Part shown: positions 25,635 to 33,905 of the stretch, one piece after another
How positions within the stretch are numbered: position 1 is the stretch's first letter
Layout: every line of letters starts with the position of its first letter
DNA from: SZUA-309 sp965230005
GTDB taxonomy: Bacteria; Pseudomonadota; Gammaproteobacteria; Pseudomonadales; Azotimanducaceae
DNA: 64,000 bases
Direction of reading: 5' to 3'
NCBI GenBank assembly: GCA_965230005.1
Contig: OZ245934.1
Span: 930,001 to 994,000 of the forward strand
Position numbers and translations under genes: made by a program
The notes under the pieces: generated by a model
The model's input: the letters and a program-made list of their open reading frames with translations, nothing else
What the model was told of the DNA's origin: nothing
Databases searched by the model: none

Positions 25635-26975
25635 ATGAAAGTCACCATGTTCGGCAGCGGTTACGTCGGCCTGGTTACCGGTGCCTGTTTTGCAGAGCGC
25701 GGGAACGACGTGCTGTGCGTGGACGTCGATGCAGAAAAAGTCGATTCACTCAACGCCGGCCAAGTACCCATCTTTGAACCGGGGCTCGAAGATATGGTTC
25801 GACGTAATCTTGCCGCGAATCGCCTCGACTTCACCACCGACGCGGAACAGGCGGTGCAGCACGGCGAAGTGATCTTCATCGCCGTCGGTACCCCGCCCGA
25901 CGAAGACGGATCCGCAGATCTTCAGTATGTGCTAGAAGTGGCTCGAACCGTCGGCCGGCATATGCAGGAACACAAAGTCATCGTCGACAAATCGACGGTG
26001 CCGGTAGGTACGGCCGACAAGGTGTCGGAAGCGGTCGCCGAAACACTGGCGAAACGAAACTCCGGATTGACCTATGACGTGGTATCAAATCCCGAGTTTC
26101 TGAAGGAAGGAGCGGCAGTGTCGGACTTCATGAAGCCGGACAGGATCGTCATTGGTACTGACGATCCGAAGAGTGCCCGGCTGCTTTCGACGCTTTACGC
26201 GCCTTTCAATCGGAACCACGACAAACTCCTGCAGATGGACGTGCGCAGCGCCGAGCTCACCAAGTACGCGGCAAACGTCATGCTGGCAACGAAGATCAGC
26301 CTCATGAACGAGATGGCCAATCTCGCCGACCGCCTCGGTGCCGACATCGAATCCGTGCGGGTGGGCATCGGCTCCGATCCGCGGATCGGCTACAGCTTCA
26401 TCTATCCCGGCACGGGCTATGGCGGCTCCTGTTTTCCGAAAGACGTGAAAGCCCTCATCCACACGGCCAGCGAATTCGGTTTCCCCGCGGAACTCATTAC
26501 CAGCGTGGAGTCCGTAAACGAGCGACAGAAGCGGGTGCTCTTCGACAAACTGCGCGGCCACTTCGGTGGCAAGCTCGAAGGCCAGACCTTCGCCCTCTGG
26601 GGCCTCGCCTTCAAACCGAACACGGACGACATGCGGGAAGCCCCGAGCCGCACGATCATGGATCTGCTCTTCGAGGCCGGCGCCCGAGTGCGCGCCTACG
26701 ACCCGGTGGCCATGGACGAAGCGCGTCGCCTCTACCCGAACGAGGCGGCCCTGGACCTCTGCGACAACCGGGATGACACGCTCACGAACGCGGACGGACT
26801 CATCGTCGTCACCGAATGGAACGAGTTCATGAGCCCGGATTTCCATCATGTACGCGACGAACTCGCAAGCCCGGTGGTTTTCGATGGGCGTAATCTCTAC
26901 GACCCGGCCTACATGAAGGACCTCGGCTTCACCCACTACGCCATCGGCCGGGGCGAACGCCTGCCCATGGATTGA
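25635..26975 (+). CDS. ugd: UDP-glucose 6-dehydrogenase
   Basis: 446 residues. NAD-binding MFGSGYVGLVTGACFAERG at the N-terminus, substrate-domain GSDPRIGYSFIYPGTGYGG and the catalytic Cys in GGSCFPKD, and ALWGLAFKPNTDDMREAPS in the C-terminal domain. It oxidises UDP-glucose to UDP-glucuronate for polysaccharides. It lies close to the SOS mutasome but has its own ATG and ribosome site; the polysaccharide kinase/ATPase genes begin about 6 kb on, with galE at 38.5 kb. Confidence 0.96.
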   Translation: MKVTMFGSGYVGLVTGACFAERGNDVLCVDVDAEKVDSLNAGQVPIFEPGLEDMVRRNLAANRLDFTTDAEQAVQHGEVIFIAVGTPPDEDGSADLQYVLEVARTVGRHMQEHKVIVDKSTVPVGTADKVSEAVAETLAKRNSGLTYDVVSNPEFLKEGAAVSDFMKPDRIVIGTDDPKSARLLSTLYAPFNRNHDKLLQMDVRSAELTKYAANVMLATKISLMNEMANLADRLGADIESVRVGIGSDPRIGYSFIYPGTGYGGSCFPKDVKALIHTASEFGFPAELITSVESVNERQKRVLFDKLRGHFGGKLEGQTFALWGLAFKPNTDDMREAPSRTIMDLLFEAGARVRAYDPVAMDEARRLYPNEAALDLCDNRDDTLTNADGLIVVTEWNEFMSPDFHHVRDELASPVVFDGRNLYDPAYMKDLGFTHYAIGRGERLPMD

Positions 26976-27008
26976 CCCCCGTCGGCCTCGAGCCGAAACC
27001 GCTTGATA

Positions 27009-27024
27009 CTGTATGTACATACAG
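27009..27024. promoter_or_regulatory. LexA box 1 upstream of imuA
   Basis: CTGTATGTACATACAG is a perfect CTGT-N8-ACAG palindrome, and the flanking TA and TT also match the 20-bp gammaproteobacterial SOS consensus. It lies 51 bp before imuA. Expected effect: LexA repression relieved by RecA after DNA damage. Confidence 0.93.
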
Positions 27025-27040
27025 TTAATCTGATCGACCC

Positions 27041-27056
27041 CTGTATAGAAATACAG
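27041..27056. promoter_or_regulatory. LexA box 2 upstream of imuA
   Basis: CTGTATAGAAATACAG fits CTGT-N8-ACAG and lies 32 bp centre to centre from box 1, about three helical turns, so two LexA dimers would sit on the same face. It is only 19 bp from the imuA ATG and would block initiation directly. Confidence 0.9.
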
Positions 27057-27074
27057 TAGTCGTCGGAGGTTCTC

Positions 27075-28088
27075 ATGGGTGCACGGATCGTTCGGATAGG
27101 CGCGAATTCGGGAGAGGCGGATTCAGTGGCAGATGGTTTTGCTGAAACTTCAGAAGCTCGAGTTGCAGAAGCTCAGGCATCAGCAGACACAAGAGATACA
27201 GCAGAGACAGTAAGCACAAACAGCACAGAAGCCGATTTCATCCTCAGCAATGAGGATCGGGCTTCAGTCTCGCGCCTCCTGGGCCATCCGGGTCTCTGGC
27301 GTGCTGGAGAAATCAAAGAAGCGAAAGAAACGCCGGAAATCACACCGAGCGGCTTCGATACCCTGGACCGACATCTTCCCGGGGGCGGCTGGCCCCGGGC
27401 CGGACTCTGCGAATTCATGATCCCTTCCGCCGGCATGGGCGAACTTCGTTTGCTCCTGCCGGCCCTGAAGGCTCTGAGCCAGCAGGCCCGCTGGATTGCC
27501 TGGATCAACCCGCCTTTCATCCCTTATGCGCCGGCCCTGAAAGCCGCAGGCGTGGATATCGATAAGATCCTGCTCATCCATCCGAAAACTCATAAGGACG
27601 CCCTCTGGGCCCTGGAACGGGCTACTCGCTCCGGCACGTGCAGCGCAGCACTGGCCTGGCTCGATGACGGTCAGCTGAAGAACAAAGACACGCAGCGGCT
27701 GCAGGTGGCCGCCCGCCAGGGCGGTACCTTGAGCTGTCTCATCCGACCGGAGAAAGCCCGATATGACAGCTCCATGGCGGAACTGCGGCTCGCGGTCCAG
27801 CCGGCCACAAACACAGGCCTCGAAAACACCAGCACAGACCCGCAACGGGCAACCGCAGACTGCGGCGAAGCGCTCAAGGTCAGCATTCTGAAACGACGCG
27901 GCGGCTGGCCCATCGAAGCGCTGGAGGTCCCGCTCAGGAGCGGCCGGCGTCCGGCGGAAATCCGCGAGCAGCTTTCCCTCTGGCGGCAGTGGCGCCGGGC
28001 AGAGGTCAGCAGCGTCCGGGAACCCATCGAGCAGTTGCCGCCCTTCGGTCACAGGCCGGCAACGCCGGAACGCCATATCACCCACTGA
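27075..28088 (+). CDS. imuA: SOS mutasome accessory protein ImuA (RecA/SulA-like)
   Basis: 337 residues, longer than typical ImuA (~220-260). The RecA-like core begins near residue 90: ITPSGFDTLDRHLPGGGWPR, then GLCEFMIPSAGMGELRLLLP. Residues 1-60 form an acidic, Ala/Ser/Thr-rich segment of low complexity. ATG with GGAGG upstream and two LexA boxes in front. ImuA inhibits or bridges RecA and partners ImuB and DnaE2 in damage-induced mutagenesis. One base separates its stop from imuB. Confidence 0.9.
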   Translation: MGARIVRIGANSGEADSVADGFAETSEARVAEAQASADTRDTAETVSTNSTEADFILSNEDRASVSRLLGHPGLWRAGEIKEAKETPEITPSGFDTLDRHLPGGGWPRAGLCEFMIPSAGMGELRLLLPALKALSQQARWIAWINPPFIPYAPALKAAGVDIDKILLIHPKTHKDALWALERATRSGTCSAALAWLDDGQLKNKDTQRLQVAARQGGTLSCLIRPEKARYDSSMAELRLAVQPATNTGLENTSTDPQRATADCGEALKVSILKRRGGWPIEALEVPLRSGRRPAEIREQLSLWRQWRRAEVSSVREPIEQLPPFGHRPATPERHITH

Positions 28089-28089
28089 G

Positions 28090-29547
28090 ATGCTCTGGCT
28101 CGCCCTTCATTTCCCGCGGCTGGGACTCGAAATCTGGCAACTCTCGGAGGCGGCCGGAAAGGGGGCCACTCCCCGGCCTACGGTTCTGCTCGAAGACAAT
28201 CGGGTCGTGCTCTGCGACGGGGCCGCCGAACGGGCGGGCCTCCAGGCGGGCGCCACCCTTGCAACGGCCCACAGCATCACAGCCGACCTCGTGCATTTTC
28301 ATCGCGACGAACAGCGCGAAGCTGACCGTCTCGCTCTTCTGGGCGACCTCCTCTACCGCTTCAGCGGTCAGGTGAGCCTCGCCCCGCCGGACGCACTGGT
28401 GCTGGAAATCGGCAGCAGTCTGGCGCTCTTTGACGACGCCGAACGGCTGACCCGGGAGACCATCGAACTGTGCCGGTCTCTCGGTCATGAAGCGCAGGGG
28501 CAACTGGCCGCTTCCCCTTCCGCCGCTCTGGTGCTTGCCACTGCCAACTGCCGGCAATTGGAAGCCGTGCCTCTCACGGCCGCTCGTTTGCCGGGTTCCA
28601 GAACAACAGTTTCCCAGAAGAAGCCTGCCCCCGGGAGGAAGGTCGATAAAGAACTGGAGAAGCTCCACAACATGGGCATTAACCGTCTCGGGCCGCTTCT
28701 TGCGCTGCCTGAACGGGAGGTCGCCCGTCGCTTCGGCCCCACCCTCGTCGATTACCTCGGCCGTCTAACGGGTCGGCTGCCGGATCCGCGGGAATGCATC
28801 GTCCCGACGCCGGACTTCGACGAATCACTGCACCTCCTCGAACCCATCAAAGACAAAGACACCGTACTCTTCCCCATGCAGCGACTGCTCGGCACGCTCG
28901 AAGCCTGGCTGGTCACGCATCAGCTCGGTGCAGAGCGCCTGCTCTGGACCTTCTCCACACATGGCGAAGAAGACCGGGTGGCACTACCGGTCACTTTCGC
29001 CCGGGCACAGCAGCAGAAGCGCGCTTTTCTCGACATCATGCGCCTGAAGCTCGAGCCGGTTGAGCTGCCCGAAGAGATCCTCAACGTGCGCCTCGAGGCT
29101 CAGCGCCTGAGCCCCTGGCTTGGTGGCAGCCGCAGCCTGTTCCGGCTTCTGGACAACACGACGGCCGGCAGTATCGAAACCGCCGAGTCCAGTGAGCTGA
29201 TCGATCAGCTCCGGGCGCGGCTTGGCGAGCGATCCTGCTCACGGATCGTCATTGAAGACCAGCACACGCCAGAAGCCGCCTGGCGCCCGGGCAAACCGGC
29301 TGAGCGCGCCGCTGACATCACCGCAGGTCCGCAAGCCGTCCACCGGCCGCTGTGGCTCTTCGACCCACCGCATCCCACCGACATCGCGCGTCTCGAGGTT
29401 CTGAAAGGGCCGGAACGTATTCAATCGGCCTGGTGGCAGCAGGCAATCTGGCGTGACTACTACGTGGTCAGTCTGGAGAACGGCGCCCGCTGCTGGGCTT
29501 TTCAGGACGCCAGTAATCAGTGGTACCTGCATGGCTACTTCGGTTAA
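28090..29547 (+). CDS. imuB: Catalytically inactive Y-family polymerase-like protein ImuB
   Basis: 485 residues. Y-family palm/fingers layout, but the N-terminal metal motif, normally DxDxFFAxVE, reads LALHFPRLGLEIW with no aspartate, as in ImuB proteins that act as scaffolds rather than polymerases. A C-terminal region (~residues 340-350, GGSRSLFRLL) could be the beta-clamp contact; this is a guess. ImuB tethers DnaE2 and ImuA to the clamp. It overlaps imuA translation (TGAGATG). Confidence 0.92.
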   Translation: MLWLALHFPRLGLEIWQLSEAAGKGATPRPTVLLEDNRVVLCDGAAERAGLQAGATLATAHSITADLVHFHRDEQREADRLALLGDLLYRFSGQVSLAPPDALVLEIGSSLALFDDAERLTRETIELCRSLGHEAQGQLAASPSAALVLATANCRQLEAVPLTAARLPGSRTTVSQKKPAPGRKVDKELEKLHNMGINRLGPLLALPEREVARRFGPTLVDYLGRLTGRLPDPRECIVPTPDFDESLHLLEPIKDKDTVLFPMQRLLGTLEAWLVTHQLGAERLLWTFSTHGEEDRVALPVTFARAQQQKRAFLDIMRLKLEPVELPEEILNVRLEAQRLSPWLGGSRSLFRLLDNTTAGSIETAESSELIDQLRARLGERSCSRIVIEDQHTPEAAWRPGKPAERAADITAGPQAVHRPLWLFDPPHPTDIARLEVLKGPERIQSAWWQQAIWRDYYVVSLENGARCWAFQDASNQWYLHGYFG

Positions 29548-29605
29548 GCGTCTGACGGTGTTCTGCGCAAACAGAAGTCTTTCCATTGCCGTGAGTAGCC
29601 TGGAA

Positions 29606-29628
29606 TTTTGTCGTGAATAACGACAAAA
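29606..29628 (+). promoter_or_regulatory. dnaE2: Perfect hairpin enclosing the dnaE2 start codon
   Basis: TTTTGTCGT (29606-29614), loop GAATA (29615-29619), ACGACAAAA (29620-29628): a 9-bp perfect inverted repeat with a 5-nt loop. The GTG initiation codon occupies 29613-29615, i.e. the last two stem bases and first loop base. A weak GGAA lies just 5'. In mRNA this would hide the start; as DNA it could be an operator. Translational control of dnaE2 is inferred. Confidence 0.5.
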
Positions 29629-32600
29629 CTCCCAAGCTGTCCGCCTCCGGCGTACAGCCCTACGCCGAACTCCACACCGTCAGCAACTACAGCTTCCTGC
29701 GCGGTGCCTCACACCCGGAGGAACTCGTCGAGCGCGCCGCCCACCTTGGCTACAGTGCCATCGCCATCACAGATGAATGTTCCTTCGCCGGCCTGGTAAA
29801 AGCCCACATGGCCGCCAAGGACCATGACATCCACCTCATCGTCGGTGCCGAGTTTCATCTCGAAGAAGGCATCGAGCTCATCCTCCTGGCACCGACCCGA
29901 AGTGCCTACGGGCAGCTGGCTGGACTCATCACCAAACTCAGGCGCCGTTCGCCGAAGGGCGAATATCACATGAGCCTCGAAGACCTGAACTGGGGCATCG
30001 ACGAATGTCTGGCCCTCTGGGCCCCGGCCCTCGTCGATATCGAGACACTCATGGCTCAGGGGCAGGCCCTCCAGGCTCGTCTACCAGAACTGTGGCTTGC
30101 CCTCGAGCTGTTCCTCGAACCCATGGATCTCGACAAAACGGCCAATGTCCTCACCGTTTCCATGCGCCTCGATCTGCCCATCGTCGCTGCGGGAGGCGTA
30201 CATATGCACGATCCCATCCGCCAGCCGCTGCAGGACGTGCTCACGGCCATTCGGGAGAAAGCGCCGGTGGCAGAACTTGGCAGCCGCGCCTTTCAAAACG
30301 CGGAACGACACCTCCGGCCTTTCGAGCGGCTCACGGAACTCTATCCGCAGGAGATGCTCGATGAATCATTGCGCATTGCCGAACGCTGCGTCTTTTCCAT
30401 GGACGAGCTCCGCTATGAGTATCCTGAAGAGCTCGTTCCTCCACACCTGACGCCAAGCGAATACCTTCGCCAGCTCACCCTGGCCGGTGCGGTCGAGCGC
30501 TGGCCCGACGGTATTCCCGCCGGGACCCTCGAACTCGTCGAGGAAGAGCTCCGGCTCATCGCCGAGCTCCGTTACGAGTACTACTTTCTGACGGTGCAGG
30601 ACATCGTCCAGTTCGCCCGCAGTCAGGAAATCCTCTGTCAGGGGCGCGGCTCCGCAGCGAACTCCGCCGTCTGCTACTGCCTGCACATCACGGAAGTGGA
30701 CCCTTCACGCATGCACCTGCTCTTCGAACGTTTCGTCTCGAAGGAGCGTGACGAGCCACCGGATATCGACGTGGACTTCGAGCATGAGCGCCGAGAGGAA
30801 GTCATTCAGTACATCTACCGGCGCTACGGCCGGGAACGGGCGGCCCTCGCCGCCACACTCATCACTTACCGTCCGAAGAGCGCAGTTCGGGACGTCGGCA
30901 AAGCTCTGGGTCTCGATCTCGACCTCGTCGACCTGCTGGCCAAATCCCTTTCCTGGTGGGACAAGCCCGCCGAGCTCGAGCTTCGTCTGAAGAACGCGGG
31001 CCTCGATCCGAGAAGCCAGGTCGTCGTTCAGTTTCTCACCCTCGTGAACGAGATCCTCGGTTTTCCCAGGCACCTCTCTCAGCACGTTGGGGGCTTTGTG
31101 ATCTCCCGGGGCCCACTGGCTCAACTCGTCCCCGTGGAGAATGCGGCCATGGAAGAGCGCACGGTGATCCAGTGGGACAAAGACGACCTCGAAGCCCTTG
31201 GCCTCCTCAAGGTGGACGTCCTCGGCCTCGGCATGCTGACGGCCATTCGCAAAGCCCTCTCAGCCTTGAACACCCATCGCGGCACGAACCTCAAGGTAGC
31301 GACCATCCCCCCAGAGGATCCGGAGACTTACCGTATGCTGCAGAAAGGCGACAGCGTCGGCGTCTTTCAGGTCGAATCCCGGGCACAGATGTCCATGCTG
31401 CCCAGGCTGAAGCCCCAGCACTTCTACGATCTCGTGATCGAGGTGGCCATCGTCCGGCCCGGCCCGATTCAGGGAGACATGGTGCATCCCTATCTCCGAC
31501 GCCGGCAGGGTACAGAAGACGTCTCTTACCCGAGCGAGGGCGTACGCCAGGTCCTTGAGCGTACCCTCGGAGTACCCATCTTCCAGGAGCAGGTCATCGA
31601 GCTCGCCATGGTGGCCGCCGGTTTCAGCGGCGGCGAGGCCGATCAGCTGCGCCGGGCCATGGCCGCCTGGAAGCGCCGGGGCGGCCTCGAACACTTCGAG
31701 CAGAAACTCATCGACGGCATGCTCGCCCGAGGCCACGATCAGGATTTCGCCGAACGGGTATTCCGGCAGATTCAGGGCTTCGGGGAATACGGCTTCCCGG
31801 AATCGCATGCCGCGAGCTTCGCCCTCCTCGTTTACGTCTCCGCCTGGCTGAAGCGTCATGAACCGGCTGCCTTCTACTGTGGACTCCTTAACAGCCTGCC
31901 CATGGGCTTCTACTCGCCCTCACAGCTCGTGCAGGATGCAAAACGCCACGGGCTTGCCGTGCACCCTCTCGACGTGCAGGAAAGCCACTGGGACCATCGC
32001 CTCGATCCGATCGAGGCGGAAGCCGGCTGTGCCGAGACGAGCGAACCGACCCTGCGCCTGGGGCTGCGTATGGTGAAGGGGCTCGCGGAAGAAAGTGGCC
32101 GTCGCATCGAGGCGGAAAGCCCCTTTCGTGATCCGGAGGACCTCATGCGCCGGGCGCGCCTTTCGAATCGGGAACTGCGTTTCCTTGCCCGGGCGGGCGC
32201 CTTGAAATCCCTCGTCGGCCACCGTTATCAATCGCACTGGGAAGTGGCCGCCCTCCATGAGCCCACGGCCCTTCAGGCTGTGGCTGAGAGCCCGGGCCGC
32301 TATGAAGCCTCTGCCATCGAACTCGAAGCGCCCGGCGTTGCCGACGACATGATGGACGACTACCGCTATGCCAGTCTCACTTTGGGTCCCCACCCCTTGA
32401 AGCTCCTCCGTGGCCACTCATCGCTTGCGCAATGCCGGACGGCCCTGGACCTGGAAGCCATGCAGCATGGTCAGATGGTTCAGGTGGCTGGTCTCGTTAC
32501 CGGGCGCCAGCGCCCGGGATCGGCCTCAGGGGTCATGTTCGTCACCCTGGAAGATGAGACAGGGAACGTGAACGTCGTAGTCTGGACGAGCGTCCAGGAG

Positions 32601-32786
32601 CGCTATCGTGCTGTGCTGCTGCAAGGACAGCTGCTGCACATCAAGGGCGTGCTGGAACGGGAGAAGGAGGTCATTCACGTCGTTGCAGGCCATATCGAAG
32701 ACGGCACGGCGCTGTTGCTGGGACTTGCCTCTCAGAGCGCAGATCAAGGCACCGACGGGCCGTTCAGATCAAGGGACTTCCGATGA
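29613..32786 (+). CDS. dnaE2: Error-prone DNA polymerase DnaE2 (ImuC)
   Basis: 1057 residues, the DnaE2 length. N-terminal PHP domain with AELHTVSNYSFLRGASHPEE; polymerase III alpha palm with PPDIDVDFEHERREEVIQY (catalytic aspartates); FPESHAASFALLVYVSAWLK and a C-terminal OB-fold (MVQVAGLVTGRQRPGSA). It is the translesion C-family polymerase of the SOS mutasome. GTG start, 65 bp after imuB, inside a hairpin. The 3' end overlaps the convergent ATPase gene by 18 bp. Confidence 0.96.
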   Translation: MNNDKTPKLSASGVQPYAELHTVSNYSFLRGASHPEELVERAAHLGYSAIAITDECSFAGLVKAHMAAKDHDIHLIVGAEFHLEEGIELILLAPTRSAYGQLAGLITKLRRRSPKGEYHMSLEDLNWGIDECLALWAPALVDIETLMAQGQALQARLPELWLALELFLEPMDLDKTANVLTVSMRLDLPIVAAGGVHMHDPIRQPLQDVLTAIREKAPVAELGSRAFQNAERHLRPFERLTELYPQEMLDESLRIAERCVFSMDELRYEYPEELVPPHLTPSEYLRQLTLAGAVERWPDGIPAGTLELVEEELRLIAELRYEYYFLTVQDIVQFARSQEILCQGRGSAANSAVCYCLHITEVDPSRMHLLFERFVSKERDEPPDIDVDFEHERREEVIQYIYRRYGRERAALAATLITYRPKSAVRDVGKALGLDLDLVDLLAKSLSWWDKPAELELRLKNAGLDPRSQVVVQFLTLVNEILGFPRHLSQHVGGFVISRGPLAQLVPVENAAMEERTVIQWDKDDLEALGLLKVDVLGLGMLTAIRKALSALNTHRGTNLKVATIPPEDPETYRMLQKGDSVGVFQVESRAQMSMLPRLKPQHFYDLVIEVAIVRPGPIQGDMVHPYLRRRQGTEDVSYPSEGVRQVLERTLGVPIFQEQVIELAMVAAGFSGGEADQLRRAMAAWKRRGGLEHFEQKLIDGMLARGHDQDFAERVFRQIQGFGEYGFPESHAASFALLVYVSAWLKRHEPAAFYCGLLNSLPMGFYSPSQLVQDAKRHGLAVHPLDVQESHWDHRLDPIEAEAGCAETSEPTLRLGLRMVKGLAEESGRRIEAESPFRDPEDLMRRARLSNRELRFLARAGALKSLVGHRYQSHWEVAALHEPTALQAVAESPGRYEASAIELEAPGVADDMMDDYRYASLTLGPHPLKLLRGHSSLAQCRTALDLEAMQHGQMVQVAGLVTGRQRPGSASGVMFVTLEDETGNVNVVVWTSVQERYRAVLLQGQLLHIKGVLEREKEVIHVVAGHIEDGTALLLGLASQSADQGTDGPFRSRDFR

Positions 32787-33902
32787 CCCTCGCTTGAAGG
32801 GGAAGGTGATGTCCGCCTCAGGATCCGTTTCGAGACCACCCTTACGCAACTCGTGGAGGACGTCTTCGAGCAGTAGCCGAACAAAGGCGACCTCTTCTTT
32901 GAGCTCGGAGACGTCGGTCTTGAGACCACTGCCCAGGGAATCGACCGCCCGCTCGAGGGAGCCGATGCGCTGCTGGACGTTGGCTTTATCGAACATCACC
33001 CGAGCCATGGTCTCGAGGGGTTGGCCGGGCGTGTTGAAAACCTCTTCTACGGGCTGGTCCGACGGGGAATCCGTACCTGGATTCCCGGCCCAGAACTCTC
33101 CACCGAGCTCACGAGAGACCGTCTCCACCACGTCGACATCGATTGCATTAACGTCTTCCAGGAAGGCGTAAAGCAGGATGCGATCACAGAGGTTGTTGAT
33201 GCGGCGAGGCACCCCCTCGGAGGCCTGAAAAATCGCCTCGTAGGCCGCATCGGAAATGGCAGGCCGGCCATGGTAGTTCGCGCAATTCAGGCGGTGCTCA
33301 ATGTAGGTTCGGGTCTCATCGCCATCGAGTGGGTTCAGGTGGTAAGTAGCAATCACCCGCTGACGCAGCTGCTCGAAGCCTTCTGAGAGCAGCGTCGTCC
33401 GGAACTCCTCCTGCCCGAGCAGGAAGATCTGAACGAGAGGCCGGCCATTCAGTTGAAAGTTCGAGAGCATACGCAGCTCTTCTACGGATCGCTGCGGCAG
33501 ATTCTGAGCTTCGTCGACGATCAGCAGCACTCGTCGGTTGTCCTGCGCCTGCTGCACGAAGAGGCGTTCGAGGTCGCGAATGAGCAGCGCTTTGCTGTTC
33601 GCATTCACCCGGAGGCCAAAGTTGGCTGCAACCAGGTGCATGAGATCGTCTTCCTGCAGCTGGGTGGTAACGATATTCGCCACCATCATGTCTGCAGGAT
33701 CCAGCGTGGACAGCAGTGTCTGGACGATCGTTGTCTTGCCGGTACCTACGTCGCCCGTGATGACGATGAAGCCGTCTGCCTGTTCCAGGCCGTACTCGAG
33801 GAAAGAGAGCGCTCTCCGGTGCTCCTTGCTTGGGAAAAAGAAGGCTGCATCCGGCGACAGTTGGAAGGGTTTGGCGGACAGACCAAAGTGCTCTTCGTAC
33901 AT
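32769..33902 (-). CDS. Exosortase (XrtA/PEP-CTERM)-type ATPase, ExeA-like
   Basis: 377 residues. N-terminus MYEEHFGLSAKPFQLSPD is the family hallmark. Walker A is GDVGTGKTT at 50-58 and Walker B is in RVLLIVDEAQNLP. A second region RRINNLCDRILLYAF is typical of AAA proteins of the ExeA/GspA group. A C-terminal coiled-coil-like extension (~285-350) follows. Such ATPases accompany XrtA-type exopolysaccharide loci; the exact step is not known. It starts 3 bp after the kinase stop, so the two form an operon. Confidence 0.82.
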   Translation of the reverse strand: MYEEHFGLSAKPFQLSPDAAFFFPSKEHRRALSFLEYGLEQADGFIVITGDVGTGKTTIVQTLLSTLDPADMMVANIVTTQLQEDDLMHLVAANFGLRVNANSKALLIRDLERLFVQQAQDNRRVLLIVDEAQNLPQRSVEELRMLSNFQLNGRPLVQIFLLGQEEFRTTLLSEGFEQLRQRVIATYHLNPLDGDETRTYIEHRLNCANYHGRPAISDAAYEAIFQASEGVPRRINNLCDRILLYAFLEDVNAIDVDVVETVSRELGGEFWAGNPGTDSPSDQPVEEVFNTPGQPLETMARVMFDKANVQQRIGSLERAVDSLGSGLKTDVSELKEEVAFVRLLLEDVLHELRKGGLETDPEADITFPFKRGSSEVP

Positions 33903-33905
33903 GGC

